Positions 6,738 to 15,295 of a DNA stretch of 64,000 bases are shown piece after piece. Source of the DNA: an uncultured Atopobiaceae bacterium. GTDB taxonomy: Bacteria; Actinomycetota; Coriobacteriia; Coriobacteriales; Atopobiaceae. Numbering within the stretch: position 1 is the stretch's first letter; each line of letters begins with the position of its first letter. A program made the translations under genes and the position numbers. A model generated the notes under the pieces. The model did no database searches, was not told the DNA's origin, and saw only the letters and a list, made by a program, of their open reading frames with translations. The stretch spans positions 62,001-126,000 of the forward strand of contig CALULO010000001.1 in NCBI GenBank assembly GCA_944321515.1. Reading direction: 5' to 3'.

Positions 6738-8966
6738 ATGTCATACGTATTTCTCTCCTATGCCCGCGTTTACAAGGGATATGTTGACGAGCTCGCCTCG
6801 TGCCTAAAAAACCAGGGAGTGACGGTATGGCAGGATACAGAGCGACTTCGCTTTGGCGAGGTCTGGAGCGCGCGCGTCAATGACGCCATCCGTGGGTCAA
6901 GTCTGGTTGTTTTTGTCACTTCCTCGGAATGGTATGAGTCTCAACCCTGCCAGAACGAGGCGAAGCAGGCAAGCTACTACAATCGCCCCATCTATCAGCT
7001 TTCGGTTGACCCGAATGACAACCAGGACGAGAGCGACATCTCCTCAAGAGCGGCAGAAATCGTCCAGAGGCTCCATGAGGTCTCGCCCGTCTCCGACCTT
7101 ACGGCCAGCGTCGAGACGTCCACCGAACGATGGATACGTGAGGGAAGGAAGAGCAGCAACCTGCTCCGCGGGTCAAGTCTGCATCAGGCCCTTCGCTTGG
7201 ACGATACGGGCCAGTATGGGCTCCTCACCGAGAATGCCAGGAGATACGTGTGTTCGTCGAAGAGACACCGTCGCTTCACGCTCGTGAGGCTGTTCGTCTT
7301 CTCCGCCCTTTCGCTCGGGGCGCTCCTTGGCTATTGCCAAGCGCGGACCGTCTCCGAGAGCTACACGCGCATCGGAAGTCGCAGCTATGCCAACTCGCTT
7401 ATCGTCAGCACAAGCCCGATGGGCAACCGGGTCGACCCCTATCTTGTTGCCGACGTAACGCTCCAGATACTTGATGACGAGGGGTACTCTAGGACTTCGT
7501 GGTTGAACGACGGATATTCGACGCAACTCATGATGAGGGCAGCTCTCGACGCTGTCACGCCCACCGCACGCCTCGACGAGCACGACGCCTTAGCGGAGGG
7601 CTTTGCCTTCCCTGAGGCCCCGCGCACCCAGGCAGCCAGCCCGACCTCCGACGTCAGCGCCACCCTGAACGGGGGCGGCACGTACGTAGCCCTCACAAGA
7701 CAGGGGGAGAGGTCCCCCTATACGACCACCCGGCTTGAGATGCCCAGCTTTGACCTTGCGTTCTCTCCCGACGGAAGCTATCTGGCAGTTCTTGGCGGAG
7801 GCGGCATCGTCATCCTGGACGGGACAAGCGGGGCGCAGCTTCTCTTCCTCAACGGTACAAAGAACCCTGAGAACAGCACGCTTGCATGGAGCCCAGATAG
7901 CACGAGGGTCTCGGTACGCCACACGGCGGATGAAATCTTCACGTGGACCGTCAGACAGGATACGACCGTGCTTACATCGACAGAGCGCCGATTTGTCGAC
8001 GGCGAGGGCGTGGATGGTGGAGAGCGTATTGCGTTTCTCGCAGAGGACGGTTCGATAACCCTCGTCAACACTGCCTCGGGGACAGTCGAGGATGTCAACG
8101 AAAGGCTTGAGGTGTCTGGGGCAACAGATCTGGCCGTTGGCAGCGGGAGCGAGGACTTCTTTGTAGTCGCCCAGAGCCCCGACGCAGCGAAAGAGCCGTG
8201 CCTCTATCACGTTGACTGCGCGCGAAAGGCCGTCGATGAGCTCAGTCTTCCCGACGGTCTCCATCCCCAATGCGTTAGCTCGGCAGAAGGCACGGGCATA
8301 CTTGCAGTTGGATGTGCAGACGCCCTGCTCTTGCTTGACGCATCCACCGGAGAGGCACTCAGCAGGGTCGACGGTCTCAACGTCACCGCCCTTGCGGTGG
8401 GGAGCGACGGCAGAGTGTACGTTGGCCTGTTCGATGGAGGCGCCGCCGTCCTAGAACCCAACTCGACGAAGCTCACCTACCCAGAAGCAGCCATCCCCGC
8501 AGCAGGCAATACCCCGCACGCAATTGCGGTGGGCTCTCGCCGCGCTCTGTTCGTCGGCGACGGAACCGTGCGCGGCGAAGGTTCACGCTTCCTTGTCCAC
8601 ACCTCTGGATCCTGGAAGTTGCAACCTGGCCTTGACAGCTCCATGACCGACTCGACAGCACCGCTCTCGAGGTCCGCCACCGCATCTTCCGACGGCTCGG
8701 TCTTAGCCTGCGGGCTTGCGGACGGGTCGGTCATCCTGTTCTTTGACGCAGACGGCTACGGGATAAGTGCGCGGCACGAGCTCGGAAGCGAGCTGCGCGG
8801 GCTTGCCATCTCTCCTAGCAACGATTGCGTCATCGGCGCAACGGAGGACGGCAGGGTTGTTCGCATTGCCATCGACCGTAACAGCAACGACGAGGGGGCA
8901 CTGCGTGAGCGGCTGGAGGAACGCGTCTGCCAAGGAACCGAGCTTGGCCTCTATCAGAGCGAGTAA
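6738..8966 (+). CDS. TIR / transmembrane / beta-propeller protein
   Basis: 742 residues. The TIR domain spans about 1-110: MSYVFLSYARVYKGYVDELA, then WQDTERLRFGE, LVVFVTSSEWYESQPCQNEA and PIYQLSV. Glu74 in the CQNEA motif occupies the place of the catalytic glutamate of TIR NAD hydrolases. A linker and basic patch precede a single membrane helix at 182-200. A helical segment follows, and then WD40-like blades to the end, for example LAFSPDGSYLAVLGGGGIVI. GGAGG sits in the eight-base gap after the previous gene, so the pair is co-translated. TIR domains act as NADases or make nucleotide signals in bacterial defence and in host interaction; which applies here is unknown. The propeller is a plausible sensor. 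Confidence 0.85.
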   Translation: MSYVFLSYARVYKGYVDELASCLKNQGVTVWQDTERLRFGEVWSARVNDAIRGSSLVVFVTSSEWYESQPCQNEAKQASYYNRPIYQLSVDPNDNQDESDISSRAAEIVQRLHEVSPVSDLTASVETSTERWIREGRKSSNLLRGSSLHQALRLDDTGQYGLLTENARRYVCSSKRHRRFTLVRLFVFSALSLGALLGYCQARTVSESYTRIGSRSYANSLIVSTSPMGNRVDPYLVADVTLQILDDEGYSRTSWLNDGYSTQLMMRAALDAVTPTARLDEHDALAEGFAFPEAPRTQAASPTSDVSATLNGGGTYVALTRQGERSPYTTTRLEMPSFDLAFSPDGSYLAVLGGGGIVILDGTSGAQLLFLNGTKNPENSTLAWSPDSTRVSVRHTADEIFTWTVRQDTTVLTSTERRFVDGEGVDGGERIAFLAEDGSITLVNTASGTVEDVNERLEVSGATDLAVGSGSEDFFVVAQSPDAAKEPCLYHVDCARKAVDELSLPDGLHPQCVSSAEGTGILAVGCADALLLLDASTGEALSRVDGLNVTALAVGSDGRVYVGLFDGGAAVLEPNSTKLTYPEAAIPAAGNTPHAIAVGSRRALFVGDGTVRGEGSRFLVHTSGSWKLQPGLDSSMTDSTAPLSRSATASSDGSVLACGLADGSVILFFDADGYGISARHELGSELRGLAISPSNDCVIGATEDGRVVRIAIDRNSNDEGALRERLEERVCQGTELGLYQSE

Positions 8967-9424
8967 CCGACAGCCAATCAGGTTCGCAACCACCGTCGCC
9001 GAGAAATAACGCGCAAACCACGAGAGCGTCATCGACCCTGTAGCTGCACGCCCTACACCATGCGGCAGCACGTGCTTAGAAAGGCGTGGCCGATGCAACC
9101 AAGGGGGCTTGGCGTGCTTAGAAAAGCGCGACTGATGCAGCCAAGGGAGCTTCCGCCCGCTTAGGGAATTAAGGCTGATGCGGCTGGAAGCCGCCGGTTG
9201 CTTAGAGAATCGCGGCTGATGCACTTCTCGCCGTGCATCAGCCGCGATTTTGCAAGCACCCGCGGCCTCGGGCGCTACGTCAGTCGCGATTTTGAAAGCG
9301 CCCGCCACCCCAAACGGTACGTCAGCCGCGTTTTCGTAAGCACCCTCGCCCGCAACACGCGGGCACGCCGCGCAAAGCCGCAGGAAACCCCGCCGCAGCG
9401 CCCAAACGCCCCACGCGGTGGCGC
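8967..9424. other. Gene-free stretch carrying a 42-bp repeat array
   Basis: No convincing gene. The plus-strand TIR/propeller gene and the minus-strand YdcF gene converge on this segment. Positions 8967-9070 show nothing I can name, 9071-9344 are the repeat array described separately, and 9345-9424 are featureless GC-rich sequence. Open frames here exist because the repeat period is a multiple of three. Confidence 0.6.
9071..9344. repeat. Array of seven ~29-bp repeats with 42-bp period, 4 forward + 3 inverted
   Basis: Copies at about 9071-9100, 9113-9142, 9156-9185 and 9197-9226 read forward, with a core like GCTTAGAAAATCGCGGCTGA followed by TGCA. Copies at about 9233-9260, 9274-9302 and 9316-9344 are the same unit inverted. 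Steps are 42, 43, 41 on the left and 42, 42 on the right. The two central copies form a perfect 17-bp stem (9208-9224 with 9233-9249). The eight-base loop TTCTCGCC completes the core of the GGCGAGAAGAAC word (9224-9232). Spacers are about 12 bases and partly similar between copies, unlike CRISPR spacers. Confidence 0.85.
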
Positions 9425-10102
9425 TCAATCCCTCAGCAGCTGCGAAGTGAACCCGCGCGCCACGAGAAGCTCGTAGGCAGCCGTCACGTCCGCGGGAACG
9501 TCCTGCGGGGTCTGCCAGCCGCACCGACCGTACTCGACGATTCTCTGGACGTCCCCCACGAGCACGGACACAAACTCCTTGACGGAGATTGGCGCCTCAT
9601 TTGTGTAGACGTCGAGAAACTCCTCAAAGCCGAGCGTCGGCGACGCCATGATGAAGTCGAGCTCGGGCCACTGCGCCTCGAGCGCCGAGCGCGTCCTTCT
9701 CCCCCTAAACGGAATCTCGACCACGATGGCGCGCGCGTCCCCCATGCCGGCCTCGGCAAGCAGCCGCCGCGAGTGAGAGATGTTCTCCCCCGTGTTGGTT
9801 GAGGTGGTGTCCAGCAGGATGTCCTTCTCGCGGACGCCCATCCGCTCCGCCACGCGGGCAAACCGCTCGGCCTCGGGGACGTTCCATATCTTCCTGGTGA
9901 TGCGGCCGAACCCTCCCGTAAACAGGACCTTGTCGACCAGCCCCTCAAGGTAGAGCTCCGCAGCCCGACGCGCCGCGTACTCGCTGTGGTTGCCAAACCC
10001 GATGGCAACGTCCCTGCGCTCAAGGGGATCGTCAACGCGCTCGTAGTCAAAGAGCGTCCTCGCCGCAGCCAGTGTGCTCTCGTCAAGACGGTTATCGGAC
10101 AT
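9425..10102 (-). CDS. YdcF/ElyC (DUF218) family protein
   Basis: 225 residues matching the YdcF-like fold: VAIGFGNHSEYAARRAAELY, then VLFTGGFGRI, a helix with AERFARVAERMGV and the hallmark LLDTTSTNTGENISHSRRLL, followed by AIVVEIPFRGRRT. The family binds nucleotide-like ligands, and some members (SanA, ElyC) act in envelope processes; no membrane helix is present here, so this is a cytoplasmic YdcF-type member. The ATG at 10102 follows GAGGGG. It lies 43 bases downstream of ychF in the same direction. Substrate unknown. Confidence 0.8.
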   Translation of the reverse strand: MSDNRLDESTLAAARTLFDYERVDDPLERRDVAIGFGNHSEYAARRAAELYLEGLVDKVLFTGGFGRITRKIWNVPEAERFARVAERMGVREKDILLDTTSTNTGENISHSRRLLAEAGMGDARAIVVEIPFRGRRTRSALEAQWPELDFIMASPTLGFEEFLDVYTNEAPISVKEFVSVLVGDVQRIVEYGRCGWQTPQDVPADVTAAYELLVARGFTSQLLRD

Positions 10103-10145
10103 AGCCCCTCACCACCACCTCGGCGCCGGCACCCGGCCGCTCGCC

Positions 10146-11222
10146 CTACACGTTGAACCGGAAGTGCATCACGTCGCCGTCCTGCACCACGTAGTCCTTG
10201 CCCTCAATGCGGAGCTTGCCCGCATTCTTGCAGCCGGCCTCGCCGCCAAGCTCCACGTAGTCCTCGTAGCTTGCCACCTCGGCCTTGATGAAGCCGCGCT
10301 CGAAGTCAGAGTGAATCACGCCGGCGGCCTCGGGGGCCTTGGCGCCGATGCGCACCGTCCAGGCCTTGACCTCCATCTCGCCCGCCGTGAAGTAGCTCTG
10401 GAGGCCCAGCAGGTGATAGGCAGCCTGCGCCAGCGTCTCGAGGCCGCTCTTCTCCAGACCCAGGTCGGAGAGGTACTCGGCCGCCTCCTCGGGCTCCAGC
10501 TCGGAGAGCTCGGCCTCCACCTTGGCGCAGATGGGGATTGGTGTCACGCCGTCGATGGGCTCGAGCTCCTCGCCGAGCATGTCCTCGTCCACGTTGGCCA
10601 CGTAGAGCATCGGCTTCAGCGTCAGCAGGAAGAGGCCCTTGGCCGCCGCGCGCTCGTCGTCAGTCATCTCCATCGTGGCGGCGCGCTTGCCGTCGTTGAG
10701 CCAGTCGAGCAGGCGCTTTGCGACGTCGGCCTTGACCGCCAGGTCCTTCTCGCGCTTGGCGTCCTTCTCCAGCTTGGGAAGCTGCTTCTCAAGGGACTGG
10801 ATGTCGGCGAGGATGAGCTCGGTCATGATGGTTTCGGCGTCACCGGCCGGGTCCACGAACTCACCCACGCGACCGACCTCGCGCATGACGTTGGGGTCCT
10901 TGAAGTAGCGGACCACCTCGCAGATGGCGTCGGTCTCGCGGATGTTGGCCAGGAACTGGTTGCCCAGCCCCTCGCCCTCGTTGGCGCCCTTGACCAGGCC
11001 CGCGATGTCCACAAACTCAACCGTCGCCGGCACGATGCGCCCGGGGTGCACGATCTCGGCGAGCTTGCCCAGCCGGTCGTCCGGCACGTCCACAATGCCC
11101 ACGTTGGGGTCGATCGTGGCAAAGGGATAGTTGGCGGCCAGCCCGCCCTTGCGGGTCAGCGCGGTGAAAAGCGTCGACTTGCCCACGTTGGGCAGGCCCA
11201 CGATGCCAATGGAAAGCGACAC
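10146..11222 (-). CDS. ychF: Ribosome-binding ATPase YchF (Obg family)
   Basis: 358-residue P-loop protein with the YchF signature: GLPNVGKST (G1) near the N-terminus, [20 protein letters not shown] (G3) and NVDED in place of the usual NKxD, the change that gives YchF ATP rather than GTP preference. The C-terminal TGS domain ends [10 protein letters not shown], typical of the family. The start is the GTG at 11222, preceded by AAGGAG that overlaps the stop of the polyferredoxin gene ten bases upstream; the longer frame to 11333 lies inside that gene. YchF/OLA1 proteins bind the ribosome and affect stress responses. Confidence 0.95.
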   Translation of the reverse strand: MSLSIGIVGLPNVGKSTLFTALTRKGGLAANYPFATIDPNVGIVDVPDDRLGKLAEIVHPGRIVPATVEFVDIAGLVKGANEGEGLGNQFLANIRETDAICEVVRYFKDPNVMREVGRVGEFVDPAGDAETIMTELILADIQSLEKQLPKLEKDAKREKDLAVKADVAKRLLDWLNDGKRAATMEMTDDERAAAKGLFLLTLKPMLYVANVDEDMLGEELEPIDGVTPIPICAKVEAELSELEPEEAAEYLSDLGLEKSGLETLAQAAYHLLGLQSYFTAGEMEVKAWTVRIGAKAPEAAGVIHSDFERGFIKAEVASYEDYVELGGEAGCKNAGKLRIEGKDYVVQDGDVMHFRFNV

Positions 11223-11232
11223 GTCCTTCTCC

Positions 11233-12612
11233 TTACTTGCCGTTCTTAGCCGAACGCTCGGCGGACGCCTGGCTCTTCTCGCCAGCGCCGGCGCCGCCGG
11301 CCGGTGAGGAGCCGCTCTTGCCCGAGCTCGCACCGTCCTCGTCCGCCAGCTTCTCCAGCACGTCCGCGGCGCGGTTCAGCTGCTTCTTGCCCTGTTCGAT
11401 GTACTTGCTCGCCTGCTTCTTGGCCTCCGCCTTCTTGCGGGCAACCTCCTCGGCCACCTTGTCCGGGATCACGAGCTCGCTCGCGTCCGTCGGCTCCATG
11501 GCCAGGGCGCCCTCCGGGCACGCCTTCACGCACGCCGCGCAGTTCACGCAGTAGGCGCTCTGCACCGTGACCTTGCCGGCCTTGTCCAGGTCGAGCGCGT
11601 GGACGGAGCACGCCTTGGCGCAGTCCCCGCACGCGGTGCAGAGCGCGGAGTCCCAGACCGGCGCCTCCAGCTTCACCAGCTCGGCGAGGTCCTCGTTGTG
11701 CTGCAGCGCGCCCATCATGAGCTTGCGCCCCTGCGTGAGGGTGCGCATGCGGCTGTTCGAGGTCTTTGCCCCCACCGCGTTCTCGAGCTCCTTCTGCAGG
11801 CGGTTCAGGCGCTGCGTGTGGTCGGAGAGCTTCTTGGCCACCGCCTTGGCGCCCGCCAGCGCCGGCGTGCCGCGCGAGACGAGTCGCTCGGCGGAGTGGA
11901 TGGCCCCGCTCACAAACTGGCTGCGCTTGTAGGCGCGCGTGAGCTCGTGAGTCATCTCGGACTGGTCGACCTCCAGGCCGAGCGCCGCGTCCGCCCACTC
12001 CTCGGCGGTGCCGATGGCGTCCACGTAGGTCTGCTCGCCGGTGGTGGTGCGGCAGCGGTCGCAGATGCCCACGGGCAGGTAGACGCTGATGTTGTCGTAG
12101 TCCGCCAGCAGCGAGAACCACATCTCCTTTGAGATGGCGCCCACGCAGCCCAGCACGATCTCGTTGCCTTGCGGCAGCCGCTTGAGGGCGCGCGTGCAGG
12201 TGACGTAGCACTGCTCGTAGGACGAGGCCGCGCGCGCAATCTGGTCGTAGACCTGGCGCGGCGTGTGCCGACGCGTGGCAAACGTCTCGGTGGGGCACAC
12301 GGCCGCGCACAGGCCGCACTTGCGGCAGTCCTCGCTCAGGGACACCGACTTGTTGTGGATGGTGATGGCGTGCGTGGGGCACACGTCGATGCAGCGCGAG
12401 CACACGTCGTCGCGGCCGGACGCCACGCGCAGGCAGCGGCTGGAGTTGGCGAAGGGCTTCTCCTTGTAGTCCGCCGGGTTGAAGACCTTGCGCTCGCCGT
12501 CCTCGTCAACGAGCGAGCTGACCATGGAGTTGGGCAGCTCCTTGAGGGAGCGCCAGTCGCTCTGCAGGTCGATCAGCTCATCGAGCAGGTCCCTCTTCTC
12601 AGCCACGGGCAA
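11233..12612 (-). CDS. Polyferredoxin-type 4Fe-4S protein with four clusters' motifs
   Basis: 459 residues with four CxxCxxCxxxC(P) motifs: CSRCIDVCPTHAI and CRKCGLCAAVCPTETF near residues 70-110, and CTACGDCAKACSVHAL and CVNCAACVKACPEGAL near 330-375. Between them are additional cysteines (YVTCTRAL, LGCVGAIS, ICDRCRT) that recall HdrA/CoB-like or FdhE-like electron-transfer proteins. The C-terminal 80 residues are a Lys/Ala-rich coiled segment and a Gly/Ser tail. It likely transfers electrons in the cytoplasm. The start is TTG at 12612 (a GTG at 12606 is also possible), with AGAGGA upstream. It probably shares a transcript with ychF. Partner enzymes are not in view. Confidence 0.75.
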   Translation of the reverse strand: MPVAEKRDLLDELIDLQSDWRSLKELPNSMVSSLVDEDGERKVFNPADYKEKPFANSSRCLRVASGRDDVCSRCIDVCPTHAITIHNKSVSLSEDCRKCGLCAAVCPTETFATRRHTPRQVYDQIARAASSYEQCYVTCTRALKRLPQGNEIVLGCVGAISKEMWFSLLADYDNISVYLPVGICDRCRTTTGEQTYVDAIGTAEEWADAALGLEVDQSEMTHELTRAYKRSQFVSGAIHSAERLVSRGTPALAGAKAVAKKLSDHTQRLNRLQKELENAVGAKTSNSRMRTLTQGRKLMMGALQHNEDLAELVKLEAPVWDSALCTACGDCAKACSVHALDLDKAGKVTVQSAYCVNCAACVKACPEGALAMEPTDASELVIPDKVAEEVARKKAEAKKQASKYIEQGKKQLNRAADVLEKLADEDGASSGKSGSSPAGGAGAGEKSQASAERSAKNGK

Positions 12613-12654
12613 ACCGTCCTCTCGTCATCGTCAATGACGTCTCATTGTACGCCT

Positions 12655-12720
12655 TGCGGCCGTGCGCACGCGGCGGGCACGTGCGCGGCAGGCGCGTGCG
12701 GCCGTGCGCACGCAGCGGGC
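12655..12720. repeat. 24-bp direct repeat spaced 42 bp
   Basis: A 24-base unit, starting TGCGGCCGTGCGCACGC, occurs at 12655-12678 and again at 12697-12720 with one mismatch. The 42-base step equals that of the array at 9071-9344, though the sequence differs. It lies between the polyferredoxin start and the end of the DUF559-like gene, so it may affect either. Confidence 0.6.
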
Positions 12721-12726
12721 CAGCCC

Positions 12727-13740
12727 TCACAAGTGGACCCTCACCTGCCCGCTGCACACGGGCACCGAAAAGAGGGCCGCCTCGAGGCCCATCCCGCATC
12801 GCGTGGCCCTCAGCAGCCGCCGGTGGAGCGCCGCCACCTCGTCGTCCGGTGCCGGCCCGTCCTCCTGGCGGGGAATCTCGTCGGCAATGAGCGCGACCGT
12901 TCTCATGAGCTCTGCGTGATCCGCCATCTGGTCCACGTTGATGGTGTAGATGTCCCACCCCATGTGCTGGAGCGCCTCGCGCCGACGGAGGTCCCGCGCC
13001 GGGTCCTTGTGAAACAGGGCGCTGTCGTACTCCAGCCCGCGGCGGGCCCCCGGCCAGGCGGCGTCGACGTAGCACGAACGCGTTCCCGCGACGGCCGCCG
13101 CCTCGTCGTCGAGGGGAACCCGGTGGTTGAGCTCCGGCTTCTGGAACGCGAGGCCGTGCTCGCGCCCCGGCAGGTGGAACTCGCAGGAGACAACCGTCTC
13201 CATCGGCGAGCGAGAGGCGTTGCGAACCCACTCCAGCGCCGCGCGGGCGCGCCCGAGGCCGTACAGCCCCTCGAGGGACTCGAGGGCGCCTTGGAGCCTC
13301 TCGACCGAGGTGAGCGGCGGGCGCTCGTAAAACCCCGAGATGAGCCGCGGAAAGTGCGAGTAGCCGCCGCAGAGCTCGCAGCCCAGAACCACCGCGCCGA
13401 CCAGCGACGTGAGCTGCGCCATCTGAACGAAGCAAAGCTCAGGGCCAGCAACGTAGACGTCTTGAGACATTCTGAGCATGAGCCCCGCCGGAATCGAGCC
13501 GAGCCCGAACCACCTTGTCCGGAGCCTCTGAGACTTGCTTGCAGGGGCGCCCCTGGCAACGAGCACGTTGAGCGGCTGCTGCTGAACGCCAAGGTCACGC
13601 ACGTCCACTCCGCGGAGCGCGCGCAGGTCCGTCGAGTTGTCCTCCATGGGGAGCTCGCCCGCCACCTCCCAGCGACGCACCTGTGGCGGCACGCCCCTGA
13701 GCAGCTCGAGGGCGGTGTTGTGGGAAAGCAGAATCGACAT
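12727..13740 (-). CDS. DUF559/Vsr-like nuclease-fold protein
   Basis: 337 residues, cytoplasmic. Residues 1-200 show no named domain. The C-terminal part resembles the Vsr/DUF559 branch of the PD-(D/E)XK fold: YVDAAWPGARRGLEYDSALF, where the Asp and the Glu-Tyr-Asp occupy the active-site positions, then HKDPARDLRRREAL and GWDIYTINVDQM. In this family the pattern D...ExD/H...R...L...GW is typical. The start at 13740 is set by GAGGAGGGG six bases before the ATG. Such proteins occur as toxin-antitoxin or mobile-element relics and as many paralogues in coriobacteria, to my knowledge. Nuclease activity is inferred, not shown. Confidence 0.6.
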   Translation of the reverse strand: MSILLSHNTALELLRGVPPQVRRWEVAGELPMEDNSTDLRALRGVDVRDLGVQQQPLNVLVARGAPASKSQRLRTRWFGLGSIPAGLMLRMSQDVYVAGPELCFVQMAQLTSLVGAVVLGCELCGGYSHFPRLISGFYERPPLTSVERLQGALESLEGLYGLGRARAALEWVRNASRSPMETVVSCEFHLPGREHGLAFQKPELNHRVPLDDEAAAVAGTRSCYVDAAWPGARRGLEYDSALFHKDPARDLRRREALQHMGWDIYTINVDQMADHAELMRTVALIADEIPRQEDGPAPDDEVAALHRRLLRATRCGMGLEAALFSVPVCSGQVRVHL

Positions 13741-14214
13741 GGCGACCCCTCCTCGCAGCCATGGGGGTCGCTCGATTCCCGATATGTACCCATTCGGAGG
13801 GACGCGCAGTCACGGGCCGAGGTCCTTCTCGCCGGTCACCGTCTGCCGGTTGCTACCCGCCAGTCCCGCCCGCGGGTCACTTCCCGGTCGCTCCACCACC
13901 GGATAAACGGGAGGTAACTCCGAAGAAGTTTTTTATTACCCCGAACACAGACAGATAAATAGGGGACGTCGGAGAGGGGCCCGTCCGCGACCTGCGGTTT
14001 CTTAGGCCATTCGGTAATTTATTAACCTGAATTCGGGATAGCAACCCCCCTCCGGCAAGAGGGCCGGCGACGACGAGAGGAGGCCCCACAAGGCAAGGAG
14101 AGCGCGCCGCGAGAAGAACGGACGAGCCGCAGGAGGAACGCCGCGGGGCGAGAAGAACGGACGGACCGCAGGAGGAACGCCGCGGGGCGAGAAGATCGCC
14201 CGACGGCCACCCCA
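13741..14214. other. Gene-free stretch with AT-rich patch and 39-bp tandem repeat
   Basis: No credible gene. Positions 13900-14040 are clearly more AT-rich than the surroundings and may hold promoters. On the minus strand a TACATA at about 13786 could be a -10 for the DUF559-like gene. The right part is the 39-bp tandem repeat listed separately. A core GGCGAGAAG word lies at 13825-13833. Confidence 0.5.
14109..14199. repeat. 39-bp tandem repeat, 2.3 copies, each starting with GCGAGAAGA
   Basis: Units begin at 14109, 14148 and 14187, an exact 39-base step. The first two copies differ at very few positions, and the third is truncated and ends next to the glycosyltransferase stop. Each copy starts with GCGAGAAGAAC (the third with GCGAGAAGATC), so the genome-wide word is part of the duplicated unit. 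Confidence 0.85.
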
Positions 14215-15207
14215 CTAGCCCAGAGGCGGCATCGGCTCCCAGGTGGGGTCGTGCTGGATGCGGCGCTGCTCGCGCCAGCCGGCCAGGAGCCGCTTGGTCC
14301 CGCTGACGAGGCTCCCGCGGTCCACCAGCGCGATCCGCGCCAGCTCCTTGCCAAAGGTCAGCAGCGTGCCCACGGCAAAGCAAAGCGGGTGGTAGTCGCC
14401 GTAGATCTGGAAGTATCGCGCCAGGTAGCCCCGGTTGCGCGTGATGTAGTAACGCGTCATGTCAGAGGTCGAGTTGAGCTGGCGCACGGTGCCGATCCCC
14501 TGGTTCTTCACCTCGCGGCTGCGGCTGAGCACGTAGTCGGGGACGTAGTAGACGGGCGTGACCTTACTCGCCAGGTAGCCGTAGAGCGCGTCGTCCAGGT
14601 AGATGAAGAAGCGCGGGTCGGGCAGGCCGATCTTCTCGACCACCCGGCGAGAGAAGAACGACCCCTCAAAGCAGAGCACGTTGCAGAGCTTGTAGCGCTC
14701 GCCCTCGTGCCAGGCGTCGCGCGAGAAGGGGTTGTAGATGCCGAGCGTCGTGGAGAAGCGGTGCTGCCAGAAGAAGTGGCCGCCGTCGAAGTCGCGCCGC
14801 TGGCCCATGATGGCCTCGGCCTCCTCGGACCAGCGCGCCAGCACGTCGAGGCCCGCGGGGTCCACCTCCACGTCGTCGTCCATCACCCAGAACCACTCGG
14901 CGCCCAGGTCGAAGGCACGCCGCACGCCCTCGGAGAATCCCCCGGACCCGCCGGTGTTCTCCTCCATCGGGTCGTAGACCACGTAGGAGGCGCCGCCCTC
15001 GGCATCCGGGTCGTCCGCCACGGGGCCCCACAGCGCGTCAGCCCGCGCACCGAAGTCCGCGACGATCCGCGCGGTCTCGGGCGAGTTCTCGTTGTCCACC
15101 ACCACGACGCGCCACGGCGCGCGCTCAAGCCGCAGGATGGAGTCGAGCGCCCGCGACAGCAGCTCCTGTCGCTTGAACGTCACGATGATGATTGCGGGAC
15201 GCTTCAT
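14215..15207 (-). CDS. Family 2 glycosyltransferase
   Basis: 330 residues of the GT-A fold. It opens with AIIIVTFKRQELLSRALDSI, has the nucleotide-sugar site VVVVDNENSPET and the metal-binding triad in EWFWVMDDDVEVDP, and later FFIYLDDALYGY. The long acceptor region resembles galactofuranosyl- and rhamnosyltransferases (GlfT2/WbbL-like) that extend cell-wall polysaccharides. No membrane helix is seen; it would act at the inner face of the membrane. The ATG at 15207 follows AGGAGA with good spacing; a GTG two codons earlier is less likely. It diverges from the next glycosyltransferase, with a shared promoter gap. Sugar and acceptor are unknown. Confidence 0.85.
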   Translation of the reverse strand: MKRPAIIIVTFKRQELLSRALDSILRLERAPWRVVVVDNENSPETARIVADFGARADALWGPVADDPDAEGGASYVVYDPMEENTGGSGGFSEGVRRAFDLGAEWFWVMDDDVEVDPAGLDVLARWSEEAEAIMGQRRDFDGGHFFWQHRFSTTLGIYNPFSRDAWHEGERYKLCNVLCFEGSFFSRRVVEKIGLPDPRFFIYLDDALYGYLASKVTPVYYVPDYVLSRSREVKNQGIGTVRQLNSTSDMTRYYITRNRGYLARYFQIYGDYHPLCFAVGTLLTFGKELARIALVDRGSLVSGTKRLLAGWREQRRIQHDPTWEPMPPLG

Positions 15208-15250
15208 CCCCACCTCTCCTTCTTCCGGGCCGAGGCCGTCTACGACGCCC

Positions 15251-15257
15251 TATTATA
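15251..15257. promoter_or_regulatory. Back-to-back -10 elements between two glycosyltransferases
   Basis: On the minus strand 15257-15252 reads TATAAT, a perfect -10, 45 bases before the ATG at 15207. On the plus strand 15251-15256 reads TATTAT, 40 bases before the ATG at 15296. The two elements overlap, so the divergent genes probably compete for polymerase. No strong -35 is visible for either. Confidence 0.55.
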
Positions 15258-15295
15258 GGGTAGCCCGCCCAAAGCCCGACCCCCAGGGGGAGCAC

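Noticed and set aside
9071..9344. CRISPR array
   Set aside because: Orientation flips in the middle, spacers are only about 12 bases and similar to each other, and no cas genes are nearby.
8703..9524. 273-codon minus-strand frame over the 42-bp array
   Set aside because: It overlaps the ends of two real genes and owes its length to a repeat step divisible by three; no ribosome site or domain.
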